DNA from: CAWUEX02 sp038148375
Lineage (GTDB): Bacteria; Pseudomonadota; Alphaproteobacteria; Rhodospirillales; Rhodospirillaceae
DNA length: 64,000 bases
Direction of reading: 5' to 3'
NCBI GenBank assembly: GCA_038148375.1
Contig: JAYQVH010000007.1
Location: 58,534 to 122,533 of the forward strand
Shown: piece after piece, positions 17,742 to 26,254 of the stretch
Numbering within the stretch: the stretch's first letter is position 1
How the letters are laid out: every line of letters begins with the position of its first letter
Translations under genes and position numbers: made by a program
The notes under the pieces: model-generated
Seen by the model: the letters and a program-made list of their open reading frames with translations, nothing else
The model's database searches: none
What the model was told of the DNA's origin: nothing

Positions 17742-18214
17742 TCCGCTTTCGGCGCCATCGCTTTGCGGATGAAATGATCGGCCGATAGCAGGCCCGGTCC
17801 ACGCACAATGATCGCGAGCAGGAAAATCATCCAGGCGAAGTGATTGAAGTCATTGTACGCGGCATTGCTGGCGCCGAGCGCGAACTGAATCACCATCGCC
17901 ATCCCAAGCAGCGGCACCGCCGCCAGGCGCGCGGCCAGTCCGATGAACAGAAAAACCGGCATGGCCAGTTCGAACGCCGTCGCCGCATACGCAGCGGCCG
18001 TATGCGGCAAGAGCGGCACCATGTATTCATACTCGAACAGGAACAATGTGCTCTCCCAATCGTCCAGCTTCTGCAGGCCGGAGCGGAAAAACACTAGGCC
18101 GATCCAGACGCGCATGGCCAGGTCGATCAGCGGCGCACCGTAGTGCGTCAGCGGTTCGGTTGCGGCGGTGTGCTGGCGCACGGCCCGCGTTAGCAAACTC
18201 GTCGTCTCAGACAT
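17738..18214 (-). CDS. DoxX family membrane protein, last gene of the bufferin operon
   Basis: 158 residues with four membrane segments. The DoxX pattern is clear: LAMRVWIGLVFFRSGLQKLDDW near 30, AYAATAFELAMPVFLFIGLAAR near 75 and a terminal FNHFAWMIFLLAIIVRGPG. DoxX proteins are common last members of bufferin operons, where their exact task (electron transfer or membrane anchoring of maturation) is unsettled. ATG 18214 is chosen over longer frames that lack conservation. It lies 41 bases downstream of bufC. Confidence 0.85.
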   Translation of the reverse strand: MSETTSLLTRAVRQHTAATEPLTHYGAPLIDLAMRVWIGLVFFRSGLQKLDDWESTLFLFEYEYMVPLLPHTAAAYAATAFELAMPVFLFIGLAARLAAVPLLGMAMVIQFALGASNAAYNDFNHFAWMIFLLAIIVRGPGLLSADHFIRKAMAPKAD

Positions 18215-18255
18215 GACAGTGATCCTTAACTTGGGGGTTCCCCAACCCCACGTTT

Positions 18256-19014
18256 CTAGACTGTGATCCCGGTGAATATGCCGTCGGCCAGCGCCTGGCG
18301 CAGCACGTCCTGAATATCGAGCGGACCGCGGTCCGATGCCGCCGCGGTCGCGTCCGCCAGCGGCTGGCCCGCGGTGAGCGCGGCGAGCCAAGCCGCGGAT
18401 GGTGCATCGAGCGGGCGTTGAGTGACGTCAAGGCCGCGGCGGAACACGATACCGCGCTCAGGCGCGGTCAAGTCGACCGGCGGTACGGTCTCGATGTCCG
18501 GCTGATTGACGCGCCAAATTTCGAACACCGGGTGAGCCTCGTCCAAGACCGTCACAGAAGGATGGGCGGCAAACGTGACGGTTTCGAGCGCCTCGGGCGG
18601 TACTGCGGCCAGCCGCTGTGGATCGAGCGGCGGCATATCGGCGGCGAAATAGGCCGCAATGCGCGCCCACTCCAGGCGCGCCACTGCCGGCAGATAGGGC
18701 AGATCGGCCGCCGGCGCGAAGGCGGCAAGGAACGCCTGGAAGTCCCCGCCATAGCGGTACAGCACCGGCTCGACCGGAGGCGCGGATTCAACGAATGCCC
18801 GGGCCGCGCCGCGGAAAAATCTATCGCCGACAATACGGCGGATCACGGGATAGGCCGCAGACAGCACATCGGTAAGGCTGTTGAGCGTGTTGGTCCGGTA
18901 TACGCTCAGCCGCCGTTCCCGGCTGCCGCGCGCCGCACGCACCCGATCCAAAACCGCGCCGGGCCGGTCATACAACGCGACCTCGCCGAGTCCGCTTTGC
19001 AGATCACGCAACAT
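18256..19014 (-). CDS. bufC: Bufferin maturation partner protein (DUF2063 / HvfC-BufC family)
   Basis: A 252-residue protein with the DUF2063 N-terminal helical domain (LSVYRTNTLNSLTDVLSAAYPVIRRIVGDRFF) followed by a winged C-terminal part (HPVFEIWRVNQ, GIVFRRGLDV). Members recognise the RiPP precursor and deliver it to the MNIO enzyme encoded next door, and the two proteins usually form a complex. The gene overlaps the end of bufB by 11 bases, indicating translational coupling. The family was formerly labelled a putative DNA-binding domain; the operon context argues against that. Confidence 0.88.
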   Translation of the reverse strand: MLRDLQSGLGEVALYDRPGAVLDRVRAARGSRERRLSVYRTNTLNSLTDVLSAAYPVIRRIVGDRFFRGAARAFVESAPPVEPVLYRYGGDFQAFLAAFAPAADLPYLPAVARLEWARIAAYFAADMPPLDPQRLAAVPPEALETVTFAAHPSVTVLDEAHPVFEIWRVNQPDIETVPPVDLTAPERGIVFRRGLDVTQRPLDAPSAAWLAALTAGQPLADATAAASDRGPLDIQDVLRQALADGIFTGITV

Positions 19015-19918
19015 GGACAGATCCGTTTTCAGGCGATACCCGGTCTAACATCTCTTGCGCCCGCGCGGCTTCGGACAGAAGTACATCGAGCGGCGGAATA
19101 TCCGTATCCCATTCGATCAGAGTCGGCCGGGCGCCGATGCGCTTTAACGTATGTTCGTAAAGGTTCCATACGTCATTGCAGACTGTGTCGCCGTGAGTAT
19201 CGATCAGCACTTGCTCGTCGCCGTGGCCGTCAACCAAATGACCGGCGAGATGGATCTCGCCCACGGCGTTCGCCGGGACCGCGTCGAGGTATGTCTTCGC
19301 GTCGAAGTTATTATTGATGGAGCTGACGTAAACGTTGTTCACGTCAAGCAGAAGACCGCATCCAGTGCGTTTGACCAACGCATCGAGAAATTCCCATTCG
19401 GGCATGACTGACTCAACAAAGGTCAAGTAGGACGACGGGTTTTCGATGAGAATGGGTCTGCGCAGTTGGTCCTGCGTTTGCGCGATGTTGCGCGAAACAA
19501 CATCCAGCGCTTCTTCGGTGTAGGGCAAAGGCAGGAGGTCGTTCACGTATAGGCCGTCCACCACGCTGAACGACAGATGTTCAGAGACGAGAATCGGTTC
19601 GACGCGCTCGACCAGCGCCGCCAGACGCTCCAGGTGCGCTTTGCTGATGCCTTCGGCCGTTCCGAGGGACAGGCCTACGCCATGACAACTGATCGGGTAG
19701 TGCGCGCGCACGGCGTCGAGCTGCGCCACTCGCGGCCCGCCCGGCGCGAAAAAATTTTCGCTGTGGATCTCGAGCCAAGACGCATCCGGCGCACCGGACA
19801 CGAAATCGGCCATGTGGGGATGACGAAGCCCGACACCTGCTGAAGCAGATGCCGGGCTTGGCCGGTCAATGAGTGCCGCGGGTCGGGGTTGGGGAGGGGG
19901 AAATGACACCGTCGGCAC
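19004..19918 (-). CDS. bufB: MNIO-family RiPP maturase (DUF692, BufB-type)
   Basis: 304 residues of the multinuclear non-heme iron oxidase family. Visible landmarks are GVGLRHPHM near 29, WLEIHSENFF, HGVGLSLG, SEHLSFS, IENPSSYL, LLLDVNNVYVS, GEIHLAGH and EWDTDIPP, whose His, Asp and Glu residues supply the metal ligands of the TIM barrel. In bufferin systems this enzyme oxidises precursor cysteines to thiooxazole-type groups that bind copper. The GTG start at 19918 is tentative, because no strong ribosome-binding site is visible and the conserved part begins 28 codons later. Confidence 0.9.
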   Translation of the reverse strand: MPTVSFPPPQPRPAALIDRPSPASASAGVGLRHPHMADFVSGAPDASWLEIHSENFFAPGGPRVAQLDAVRAHYPISCHGVGLSLGTAEGISKAHLERLAALVERVEPILVSEHLSFSVVDGLYVNDLLPLPYTEEALDVVSRNIAQTQDQLRRPILIENPSSYLTFVESVMPEWEFLDALVKRTGCGLLLDVNNVYVSSINNNFDAKTYLDAVPANAVGEIHLAGHLVDGHGDEQVLIDTHGDTVCNDVWNLYEHTLKRIGARPTLIEWDTDIPPLDVLLSEAARAQEMLDRVSPENGSVHVA

Positions 19919-19939
19919 TCAAGGAGATAAAGGGCGGGA

Positions 19940-20245
19940 TCAGCCGGCCTTTTCTTTCGCGTCCTCGCTTACACCGGCGAACGGCTCGAGCTTGCCGCCC
20001 ATGTCGGAACAGGATCCTTCCGCAACCAGTTTCCATTCGCCGCCGTCGAAATCGACCGTCGACTGGCCAGCGCAGGAGTGCGTGCCGGCGGCGTTGGCGC
20101 AGCCATTTTCACCGGCCTTGGCGACGCCGTAGCATTTTTCTTTGCCTTCGGCGGAGGCCGTCGACGGAACCGTCATGGCGGCCATGGACACGGCGCCGGC
20201 AACGGCGGCTGCGAGAGACAGATGAGAAAGCTTGGAATGAGACAT
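19940..20245 (-). CDS. bufA: Bufferin precursor (DUF2282, BufA1-type RiPP)
   Basis: A 101-residue precursor. It has a signal peptide (hydrophobic core, cleavage after STASA) and a mature peptide with four Cys at 38, 49, 58 and 79 in the DUF2282 pattern (EKCYGVAKAGENGC, THSCAGQS, EGSC). Family knowledge: these peptides are exported, some Cys are oxidised by the MNIO enzyme, and the product sequesters copper in the periplasm. The start at 20245 is set by GGAG seven bases upstream; a longer frame to 20311 lacks the signal. It is the first gene of the operon with bufB, bufC and the DoxX gene. Confidence 0.88.
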   Translation of the reverse strand: MSHSKLSHLSLAAAVAGAVSMAAMTVPSTASAEGKEKCYGVAKAGENGCANAAGTHSCAGQSTVDFDGGEWKLVAEGSCSDMGGKLEPFAGVSEDAKEKAG

Positions 20246-20332
20246 AGGGTGCTCCTTTTGAGTGTGCCGCGGGACAGCGGCGAAAACGATTTCGTCCGGC
20301 CGCGGGCGCAATCACTCGCCATCGGCAACGCT

Positions 20333-20388
20333 ATCTTAGGAACAGGTGATGGAAGTGCCAATCACACGACCGTGAAATAACGTCACGG
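20333..20388 (-). promoter_or_regulatory. Candidate bufA promoter with upstream palindrome
   Basis: On the minus strand TTGGCA (20361-20356) and TAAGAT (20338-20333) are 17 bases apart, a good sigma-70 match about 90 bases before bufA. Nine bases upstream of the -35 lies a perfect CCGTGA-N7-TCACGG repeat (20370-20388), suited to a dimeric regulator. I see no ECF sigma gene beside it, unlike some copper-induced bufferin operons. Confidence 0.4.
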
Positions 20389-20436
20389 CTGTGTGAGGGA
20401 CGCGTAACGAACATTAACGGTTCAACGACGCGCGGC

Positions 20437-20877
20437 TTATGCGTCCTGCAAGACCAACCCGAAGTCCTTGCCCATGCTGTCTAAGTAAAAGGCCATGTGA
20501 TCTTTAATGTCGGCGACCGACTCAATCGGCGATTGGTATGCCCACACCGCATTCTCTGCGATGCCGTGCGCGCCCTTCAACGACCAATAGGATGCATCGC
20601 CTTTATAGGGGCAGTGCGTGGCGTGGGCGGTCCGGTCCATCAGGTCCGTGCGCACATCTTTTTGCGGGAAGTAATACACCGCACCATGATTGCGTTCATG
20701 CAGGGCAAGCGCAGACGTTGAGTCCGCCACGGTTTCGCCTTGCCATGTCACCCGTAAATGCTTGCCTGCCGGTTCGATGACGATGGTATGCGCCGGGTCC
20801 AAGGTGTAATCGGCGAAACGGGCGCGTTGCGCCGCAGCGTTTTCGCGCCACTGCTGATCGCGGCTGTCTTGGGTCAT
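20437..20877 (-). CDS. DUF427 family protein
   Basis: 146 residues of the DUF427 beta-barrel fold. Landmarks are HTIVIEPAGKHLRVTWQGETVADS, VYYFPQKDVR and CPYKGDASYWSL. The family is widespread, cytoplasmic and uncharacterised, sometimes found as a pair of barrels. ATG 20877 starts the protein at MTQDSRDQQW; the frame extends to 20940 without conservation. There are 191 bases to bufA on the same strand, a gap containing the bufA promoter, so it is probably a separate transcription unit. Confidence 0.8.
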   Translation of the reverse strand: MTQDSRDQQWRENAAAQRARFADYTLDPAHTIVIEPAGKHLRVTWQGETVADSTSALALHERNHGAVYYFPQKDVRTDLMDRTAHATHCPYKGDASYWSLKGAHGIAENAVWAYQSPIESVADIKDHMAFYLDSMGKDFGLVLQDA

Positions 20878-21017
20878 CGCGAGTCTCCTGTGAGTCGATA
20901 CGGACGACCCTAACACGAGTCCCCGCATGCCTGCAGCCATGGTTGACCCCCGCGGGCCGCGCGCCGCACACTCGGACCACCCGCAAGATCATTAAAGCCG
21001 GAGCTGAGACCGACAGA

Positions 21018-21581
21018 ATGCCCAAATGGTTACGATTCGGAGTGTACTGCGTTCTGCTTGCGCTCTCGCTGTACATGTATTTTCTCTCAGGACAGCGCCC
21101 CGACGCCCCGGCCCCGCCGCCGCCTCAAAACGCCATGCGCTCAGATCCGCTGTCGGCCACCGGCAGCTTGAACATCCGCAGGGATGCCCTGGCGGCGGCA
21201 TTCGAAAACATTCCGTTCAATCTCAGTTTCGAATTCATCCCGCTTGCCGATGGCCGCTCCCGCGTTGTCGGCCGGTCGCGGGACGGCAAAACGACCCTGG
21301 AGCTCATCGGTCCACCCGAGGGCGTGACTTCGGCAAACTTAATGGCCGCGCTTCCCGACGACAGTCCGCTGGTGCGGTTGCGCAATCTCAACGCCATTTC
21401 GCTGCTGATCGAGGAGACCATGGCCGACTGGTCCGGCGCCGCGCAGTGGGTCGGCGATAACATCGACAGGGCTTACGGCGGCAGCGGCGTCAGCACGCAG
21501 GCGAATGGCAAGCGGTTGGTGCTCGCACGCGCGCCCGGTACGGATACATTGGTGGTGACGGTGACGGGTCCGCCGCTCTAG
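21018..21581 (+). CDS. Membrane-anchored hypothetical protein
   Basis: 187 residues. The N-terminus MPKWLRFGVYCVLLALSLYM is an uncleaved membrane anchor, followed by a Pro-rich linker (DAPAPPPPQ) and a periplasmic domain of about 150 residues with alternating strands (LSFEFIPLADGRSRVVGRS, TTLELIGP) and a helical middle. I do not recognise the domain. ATG 21018 is preferred because the anchor then begins at once; the frame extends upstream to 20943. It converges on the hydrolase gene, seven bases away. Confidence 0.55.
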   Translation: MPKWLRFGVYCVLLALSLYMYFLSGQRPDAPAPPPPQNAMRSDPLSATGSLNIRRDALAAAFENIPFNLSFEFIPLADGRSRVVGRSRDGKTTLELIGPPEGVTSANLMAALPDDSPLVRLRNLNAISLLIEETMADWSGAAQWVGDNIDRAYGGSGVSTQANGKRLVLARAPGTDTLVVTVTGPPL

Positions 21582-21587
21582 CGGGAA

Positions 21588-22439
21588 TTACGGGGCGTCG
21601 AAGAACGCCGCGATCTGTGCTGCTTTTTTCCGCACGCCAGCCGCGGATTTCTCCGCCGGAAAGATCAGCGATTGGGAATTCGGCACAAGAGATGCTGCCT
21701 CTTCAACACCGGTTTTCAAGGGATCGTCCTCCGAAGCAGCACACAGTGTCAGCTGGGTGATCAGTGGCAGGCGCTCGCGGTCGGGATGCCGGAACGCCGA
21801 GCGGTAGCCCTTGTGATAGGTTGTCAGTCCCTTCAGAACTTCGACGACGACGGCATGCAGAGCATCGGCCGAGGGCATGCTTTCTTCCGTGCGCCTGAAT
21901 TCCGGCGTGCGGCGGAAGTACGGGAAATGGATCGCCTGATCCCGCACGAAGTTCCACGCCCATACCAAGTGCTGGCCGAATTGGTCCGGGTGAACTTCCG
22001 GTGCATAATTCGCCAGGAAGTCTTCCTTGTCGTCCGGCGAGAACATGCCGATGCCGTCGAAGACCAGACGGCGCACGCGGTCGGGATGGTGGATCGCCAA
22101 CTCGCAGGCAATGTGCGCGCCGGTGTGACTGCCGTACACGTCGCATTGATCAAGCCCGAGCGCATCCATGACCCGCGCGGCGCTGTCGGCGTAATCTTCG
22201 GCGTTGGGGACATCCTGGGTCGGCGGTGCGGAATCGCCGAACCCGAGCGTATCGGGGGCGATGACTTTACGTGTCGCGCCCAGTTCCGCGATCAACGGCG
22301 TGAGGTTCAACGACGACGCCGGCGACGCGTGAATCATATACAGCGGCGCCGGACCGCCGTCGCTTTGGTCGCCGCTGGTGCGGTAATGCACGAGGCCCTC
22401 TTCGATGCGCACGAAGGCGCGGTCGACCACACCCGTCAT
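21588..22439 (-). CDS. Alpha/beta-hydrolase fold protein with His at the nucleophile position
   Basis: 283 residues with a full alpha/beta-hydrolase fold: oxyanion-region strand YMIHASPAS, TLGFGDSAPP near 65 and the nucleophile elbow. The elbow reads GSHTG where GxSxG is expected, putting His at the nucleophile position with Ser one residue earlier. A late CAASEDDP strand carries the candidate acidic residue. No clear catalytic His near the C-terminus stands out. It may be a non-hydrolytic or altered-chemistry member. A 39-base gap follows the DUF1045 gene on the same strand, so the two may share a transcript. Confidence 0.75.
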   Translation of the reverse strand: MTGVVDRAFVRIEEGLVHYRTSGDQSDGGPAPLYMIHASPASSLNLTPLIAELGATRKVIAPDTLGFGDSAPPTQDVPNAEDYADSAARVMDALGLDQCDVYGSHTGAHIACELAIHHPDRVRRLVFDGIGMFSPDDKEDFLANYAPEVHPDQFGQHLVWAWNFVRDQAIHFPYFRRTPEFRRTEESMPSADALHAVVVEVLKGLTTYHKGYRSAFRHPDRERLPLITQLTLCAASEDDPLKTGVEEAASLVPNSQSLIFPAEKSAAGVRKKAAQIAAFFDAP

Positions 22440-22478
22440 ATCAGGTCTCCGTATGCTTCTGTTTCAGTGATTTACGTT

Positions 22479-23177
22479 TCACGCCCGGCCAAAGGGGATG
22501 CGTGTCACGATCCGCATCGGGTCCTGGCGGGAGATCTGCCGAAGCACAGTGAGTTCGCGAATACTCAACGGCTGTTTTAACACCGGCTTGCTGATTTTGG
22601 TGATCGCCTTGGTGATGAGGTTGCGTTCTTCGTCGTCTTCGATGCGGTCGGTCAACGGGATGAAGAAACGGAACTCCTCCATGACATAGGGGTAGCCCCA
22701 ATGTTTCAACATGCGTTTTTGATACACGGTCAGTTTGTCATGGCGGTAGCGGCTGTCGACATCAACCATGATCGGTTTGCGGTACCCCTCGAACACGCGC
22801 ACGCAGTCGGAGGCCAGTTCGACCAGCTGGCGCGATGCAATTGTCGGCGTCAGCGCGACGAACTTGCCGATGATATTCACTTCCAGCTGAGGAATCTCGA
22901 CCTGTTCCAGAAATTGCGCGAACAAATGCGCCGTATCCATCAGACAGTTGAACGAACTTCCGGGATTAAGCTGAAACGGTGGTTTCAAGACGCCGTGCAG
23001 GCCGTCTGAACGGCGCCAGTGCGTAAGTTCCTTCAGGCGTTCTTTCGCCACACCGGGCACTTGATGCTGCTCAAGTTCTTCCGCGGTGTCGATGTCGCGC
23101 CCAAGCCACTCGCGCCCGAAATTGGAGAGCGGGCTGTCCTTTTCAGGAACGTAACTGAGGGCGTATCGGGCGGGCAT
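22479..23177 (-). CDS. DUF1045 family protein, 2H motifs degenerate
   Basis: 232 residues with the DUF1045 layout: ARYALSYVPEKDSPLSNFGREWLGRD at the start, LHGVLKPPF near 60 and WGYPYVMEEFRFFIPLT near 165. Family members often sit in phosphonate-degradation operons and carry two H-x-T motifs of the 2H phosphoesterase fold. Here the first is His-Gly-Val and the second is Phe-Ile-Pro, so catalytic residues are lost. No phosphonate genes are nearby. It is divergent from the ceramide acyl-ACP synthetase gene across a 282-base gap in which I see no other gene. Confidence 0.7.
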   Translation of the reverse strand: MPARYALSYVPEKDSPLSNFGREWLGRDIDTAEELEQHQVPGVAKERLKELTHWRRSDGLHGVLKPPFQLNPGSSFNCLMDTAHLFAQFLEQVEIPQLEVNIIGKFVALTPTIASRQLVELASDCVRVFEGYRKPIMVDVDSRYRHDKLTVYQKRMLKHWGYPYVMEEFRFFIPLTDRIEDDEERNLITKAITKISKPVLKQPLSIRELTVLRQISRQDPMRIVTRIPFGRA

Positions 23178-23459
23178 TATATCGTTCCTGCGACCTAACT
23201 CTCATCTGCGGACCGGCAGGGTGGTGATGCACCCCTCTGGTGGCCCGGCACAAACCTTATGAAACCGTGGGAAGTATTGCACCCCTTGCGGGCCGAGCGC
23301 CAGAGCGCGGGCGTGCCCGGTTAGATGGGTGGTTCCCGCCTTGTGCCTCCATGGAGATTGTGAGGGCGTGAAAGACTTGTTGCAAAGGTTGACTTGACCG
23401 ATTCTGCCCCGCGTGTAGACAGAACCCTCTGATTCTCTACGGTTTCCTCCGGGCTTGCC

Positions 23460-25193
23460 ATGTCCACACCTACGCCGACTGACAACAGCCGCCTGCCCAA
23501 GCGCCTGGCCGACTTCGCCACGCTGCCCGAAGCATTGGACTACGCCGCCAAAGGCGAGACCGGTTTCAACTTCTATACCTCCCGAGGCGGGGTCACGGCT
23601 GTTCTGCCCTTTGCGGAGTTGAGCGACCGGGCCCGGACGGCGGCGGCCCACGTTCTCGGCGCCGGGGCCAAGCCGGGCGACCGTGTCGCCTTGCTGGCGG
23701 AAACCGCGCCAGCATTCCTCGTTTCGTTCTTTGCCTGTCTTTACGCGGGGGCCATTCCGGTGCCGATGCCGACGCCTGTGGCGTTTGGCCGCCGGGATGC
23801 CTACGTCGATCAGATCCGCCAGCAGATTTCGTCGTCGGGCTCGGTCATCGCCATCGCTCCGCAGGACTACGTGCCGTTTGTATCCGATGCGACCGACGGC
23901 TTGGATATGCGTCTCGCCGGTACGCTGGACGATCTTCTGCAAGCGCCGCGCGATGACAATCTCAAGCCCGGCGGCGCGGATGACCTTTGCTACATCCAAT
24001 ACAGTTCGGGCAGCACGCGCTTTCCCAAAGGTGTCGCTGTCAATCACCGCAGCGTGCTGGTCAATTGTGCGGCGATGAACCAATCGGTGAAGAACGCGCC
24101 GGGCGAGCGCGGTGTGTCGTGGCTGCCTTTTTACCACGACATGGGACTGGTTGGGTTCATGCTCGGCTGTCTCACCGGCCAAACCACCGTCGATTACCTG
24201 CCGACAGAGGAATTCGCGCGCCGGCCGCTGACGTGGCTGCGTCTCATCAGTGAAAATCGCGGCACGATGTCGTACGGCCCGAGCTTTGGCTACGAGTTGT
24301 GCAGCCGGCGGTTCTCATCGGCGAGCGCGTCAACGCCGGACCTCGACCTTTCGAGCTGGCGCGTTGCCGGCATCGGCGGCGAAATGATCAAACCGAAGGT
24401 CATGCGCGGTTTTGCCGATGTATTCGCGAAGTGCGGCTTCTCCGATAAGGCGTTCAACGCGTCGTACGGTCTGGCGGAGTGCGTGCTTGGGGTGTCGTTC
24501 AGCGAGCCTGGTACCGGCATGCACCTCGATCACATCTCCAAGCAGGAACTGGGCGACAATCACCGCGCGGTCTCGGTGCCCGATGACGGAACGGGTGTCG
24601 GGCGCACCTTTGTGGCCTGCGGAAAAGTCATACCCGACCACACCCTCGAAATTCGGGATGAAGACGGCAACGTCGTATCGGAACGCGAGGTCGGCCGGGT
24701 GTTTTTCTCCGGCCCCAGCGTCATGCAGGGCTACTGGGGCGATCCGGAGGCGACCGCAGACTGTCTCTCCGATGGGTGGCTCGATACCGGCGACCTTGGA
24801 TATTTCATGGGCGATGAACTCGTCATCGTGGGCCGGTCCAAGGACATGATGATCGTCAATGGGCGCAACTACTGGCCGCAGGATATCGAGTGGACGGTCG
24901 AGCATATGGACGGCATGCGCTCCGGCGATGCCGCCGCCTTTACGCTGGAACAGGATGATGGCGGCGAGCAGCCGACCATTCTGGTGCAGTGCCGTCCGTC
25001 CGACTCAGATGTGCGCGCCAAGCTGGCCGACGAGGTGCGCGCGCGCGTGCAGGATCAGGTCGGCCTATTGTGCGATGTCATCCTGGTGCCGCCGCGCACC
25101 CTGCCGAAAACGTCGTCGGGCAAACTCGCCCGCGGCAAGGCCAAGCAAAGTTTTCTCAGCGGCGAAATCCAACCCCTGGCCGACCGCGCCTGA
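23460..25193 (+). CDS. Fatty acyl-AMP ligase / acyl-ACP synthetase for ceramide synthesis
   Basis: A 577-residue ANL ligase of the FAAL type. The ATP loop is YSSGSTRFPKGV near 180, then WLPFYHDMGLVG, NASYGLAE near 335, GWLDTGD near 440 and a C-terminal TSSGKLARGK. FAAL-like enzymes activate fatty acids as acyl-AMP and load them on ACP rather than CoA. In the Caulobacter ceramide locus the equivalent gene precedes the reductase, ACP and serine palmitoyltransferase genes, the same order as here. It likely charges the ACP encoded downstream in the cytoplasm. ATG 23460 follows a 282-base upstream gap. Confidence 0.88.
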   Translation: MSTPTPTDNSRLPKRLADFATLPEALDYAAKGETGFNFYTSRGGVTAVLPFAELSDRARTAAAHVLGAGAKPGDRVALLAETAPAFLVSFFACLYAGAIPVPMPTPVAFGRRDAYVDQIRQQISSSGSVIAIAPQDYVPFVSDATDGLDMRLAGTLDDLLQAPRDDNLKPGGADDLCYIQYSSGSTRFPKGVAVNHRSVLVNCAAMNQSVKNAPGERGVSWLPFYHDMGLVGFMLGCLTGQTTVDYLPTEEFARRPLTWLRLISENRGTMSYGPSFGYELCSRRFSSASASTPDLDLSSWRVAGIGGEMIKPKVMRGFADVFAKCGFSDKAFNASYGLAECVLGVSFSEPGTGMHLDHISKQELGDNHRAVSVPDDGTGVGRTFVACGKVIPDHTLEIRDEDGNVVSEREVGRVFFSGPSVMQGYWGDPEATADCLSDGWLDTGDLGYFMGDELVIVGRSKDMMIVNGRNYWPQDIEWTVEHMDGMRSGDAAAFTLEQDDGGEQPTILVQCRPSDSDVRAKLADEVRARVQDQVGLLCDVILVPPRTLPKTSSGKLARGKAKQSFLSGEIQPLADRA

Positions 25194-25205
25194 GGCGCTG
25201 CGGAG

Positions 25206-26150
25206 GTGACCGACTCCCAGACCATCGCAGTCACCGGCGGTACGGGTTTTCTCGGCGCACACGTTCTGCGCCGGCTGCGCGCCGGCGGGCATACCGTGAA
25301 AGCTCTGACACGCCAGCCCCGCCGCAGCGACGACGATCCCTTGCTGACTTGGATCCAGGGCTCGCTGTCCGACCGCGAGGCTCTGGCAGATCTCGTCACC
25401 GGCACCGATGTCGTTGTGCACATGGCAGGGGCGATCAAGGCGCTATCGCGAAGCGCGTTCTTTGCCGCTAATCGCGACGGTACCCGCGCCCTGGTCGACG
25501 CCGCCCGTAACGCCGGTGTCGGCAAGTTTGTCTTGGTGTCGTCCCTGGCCGCGCGTGAGCCCGCTTTGTCTCCCTATGCCGCCAGCAAGCGGGCCGGGGA
25601 ATTCTGTCTCGAACAAAACGCCGGAATGATGGACACGGTGGTCCTGCGCCCGCCGGCGATCTATGGCCCCGGCGACCGCGAGACCGCGCGGCTGTTCCAG
25701 ATGGCAGCCAATGGGTTCGTCCTGGCCCCGTCCGGGCCGGATGCCCGCGTGTCGATGATCCACGCTGCCGATGCCGCCAGCGCGGTCGAAGCCTGTTGCG
25801 TCGCCGATCAACCGGCCCGGCCGCTGGAAATCGGCGATGGGGCCGGCGACGGCTATACCTGGACCGATCTGGCCGAGGCGGCCTCCGGGGCGGTGGCGCG
25901 CGAGGTAAAACTTATCCGCCTACCGGACGTTTTTCTGTGGTCGGCCGGGGCTTTCGGCACGCTTTCAGGCGCTCTGACCCGCCGGCCGGCAATGCTGACG
26001 CTGGGCAAGGTGCCCGAATTGCTCCATCCCGACTGGGTCGCCCGCGGACCCCTGCCCCACGGCTGGGAGCCGCAGTGGACTCTGAAAAACGGCTTTAAAG
26101 ACTCAGTAGAATGGTGCTCCTCACAAAATATTTTGAAACGTTACTTTTAA
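25206..26150 (+). CDS. cerR: NAD(P)-dependent extended SDR, CerR-like ceramide-pathway ketoreductase
   Basis: 314 residues with the extended short-chain dehydrogenase pattern: TGGTGFLG for dinucleotide binding at the start, VVHMAGA near 70, catalytic YAASK near 130 and PPAIYGPGD. In Caulobacter the homologous CerR reduces the 3-keto group of the ceramide intermediate, and gene order here matches. The start is GTG 25206; the GGAGG immediately before it is poorly spaced, so the true start is uncertain. Only 12 bases follow the ligase gene, so they are co-transcribed. The symbol rests on synteny. Confidence 0.8.
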   Translation: MTDSQTIAVTGGTGFLGAHVLRRLRAGGHTVKALTRQPRRSDDDPLLTWIQGSLSDREALADLVTGTDVVVHMAGAIKALSRSAFFAANRDGTRALVDAARNAGVGKFVLVSSLAAREPALSPYAASKRAGEFCLEQNAGMMDTVVLRPPAIYGPGDRETARLFQMAANGFVLAPSGPDARVSMIHAADAASAVEACCVADQPARPLEIGDGAGDGYTWTDLAEAASGAVAREVKLIRLPDVFLWSAGAFGTLSGALTRRPAMLTLGKVPELLHPDWVARGPLPHGWEPQWTLKNGFKDSVEWCSSQNILKRYF

Positions 26151-26254
26151 ATTTACTTGTCACCTTTCTGTCATTCCCTTTATTTCCAAGGTATTGTGAC
26201 GTGGGATGTGGGACTCAGGGCGTCTCCAAACCGGACAATTAGAGGGTAGGAAAA

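Noticed and set aside
23202..24182. Minus-strand frame of 326 codons
   Set aside because: Antisense to the acyl-ACP synthetase; low-complexity Arg/Gly-rich product.
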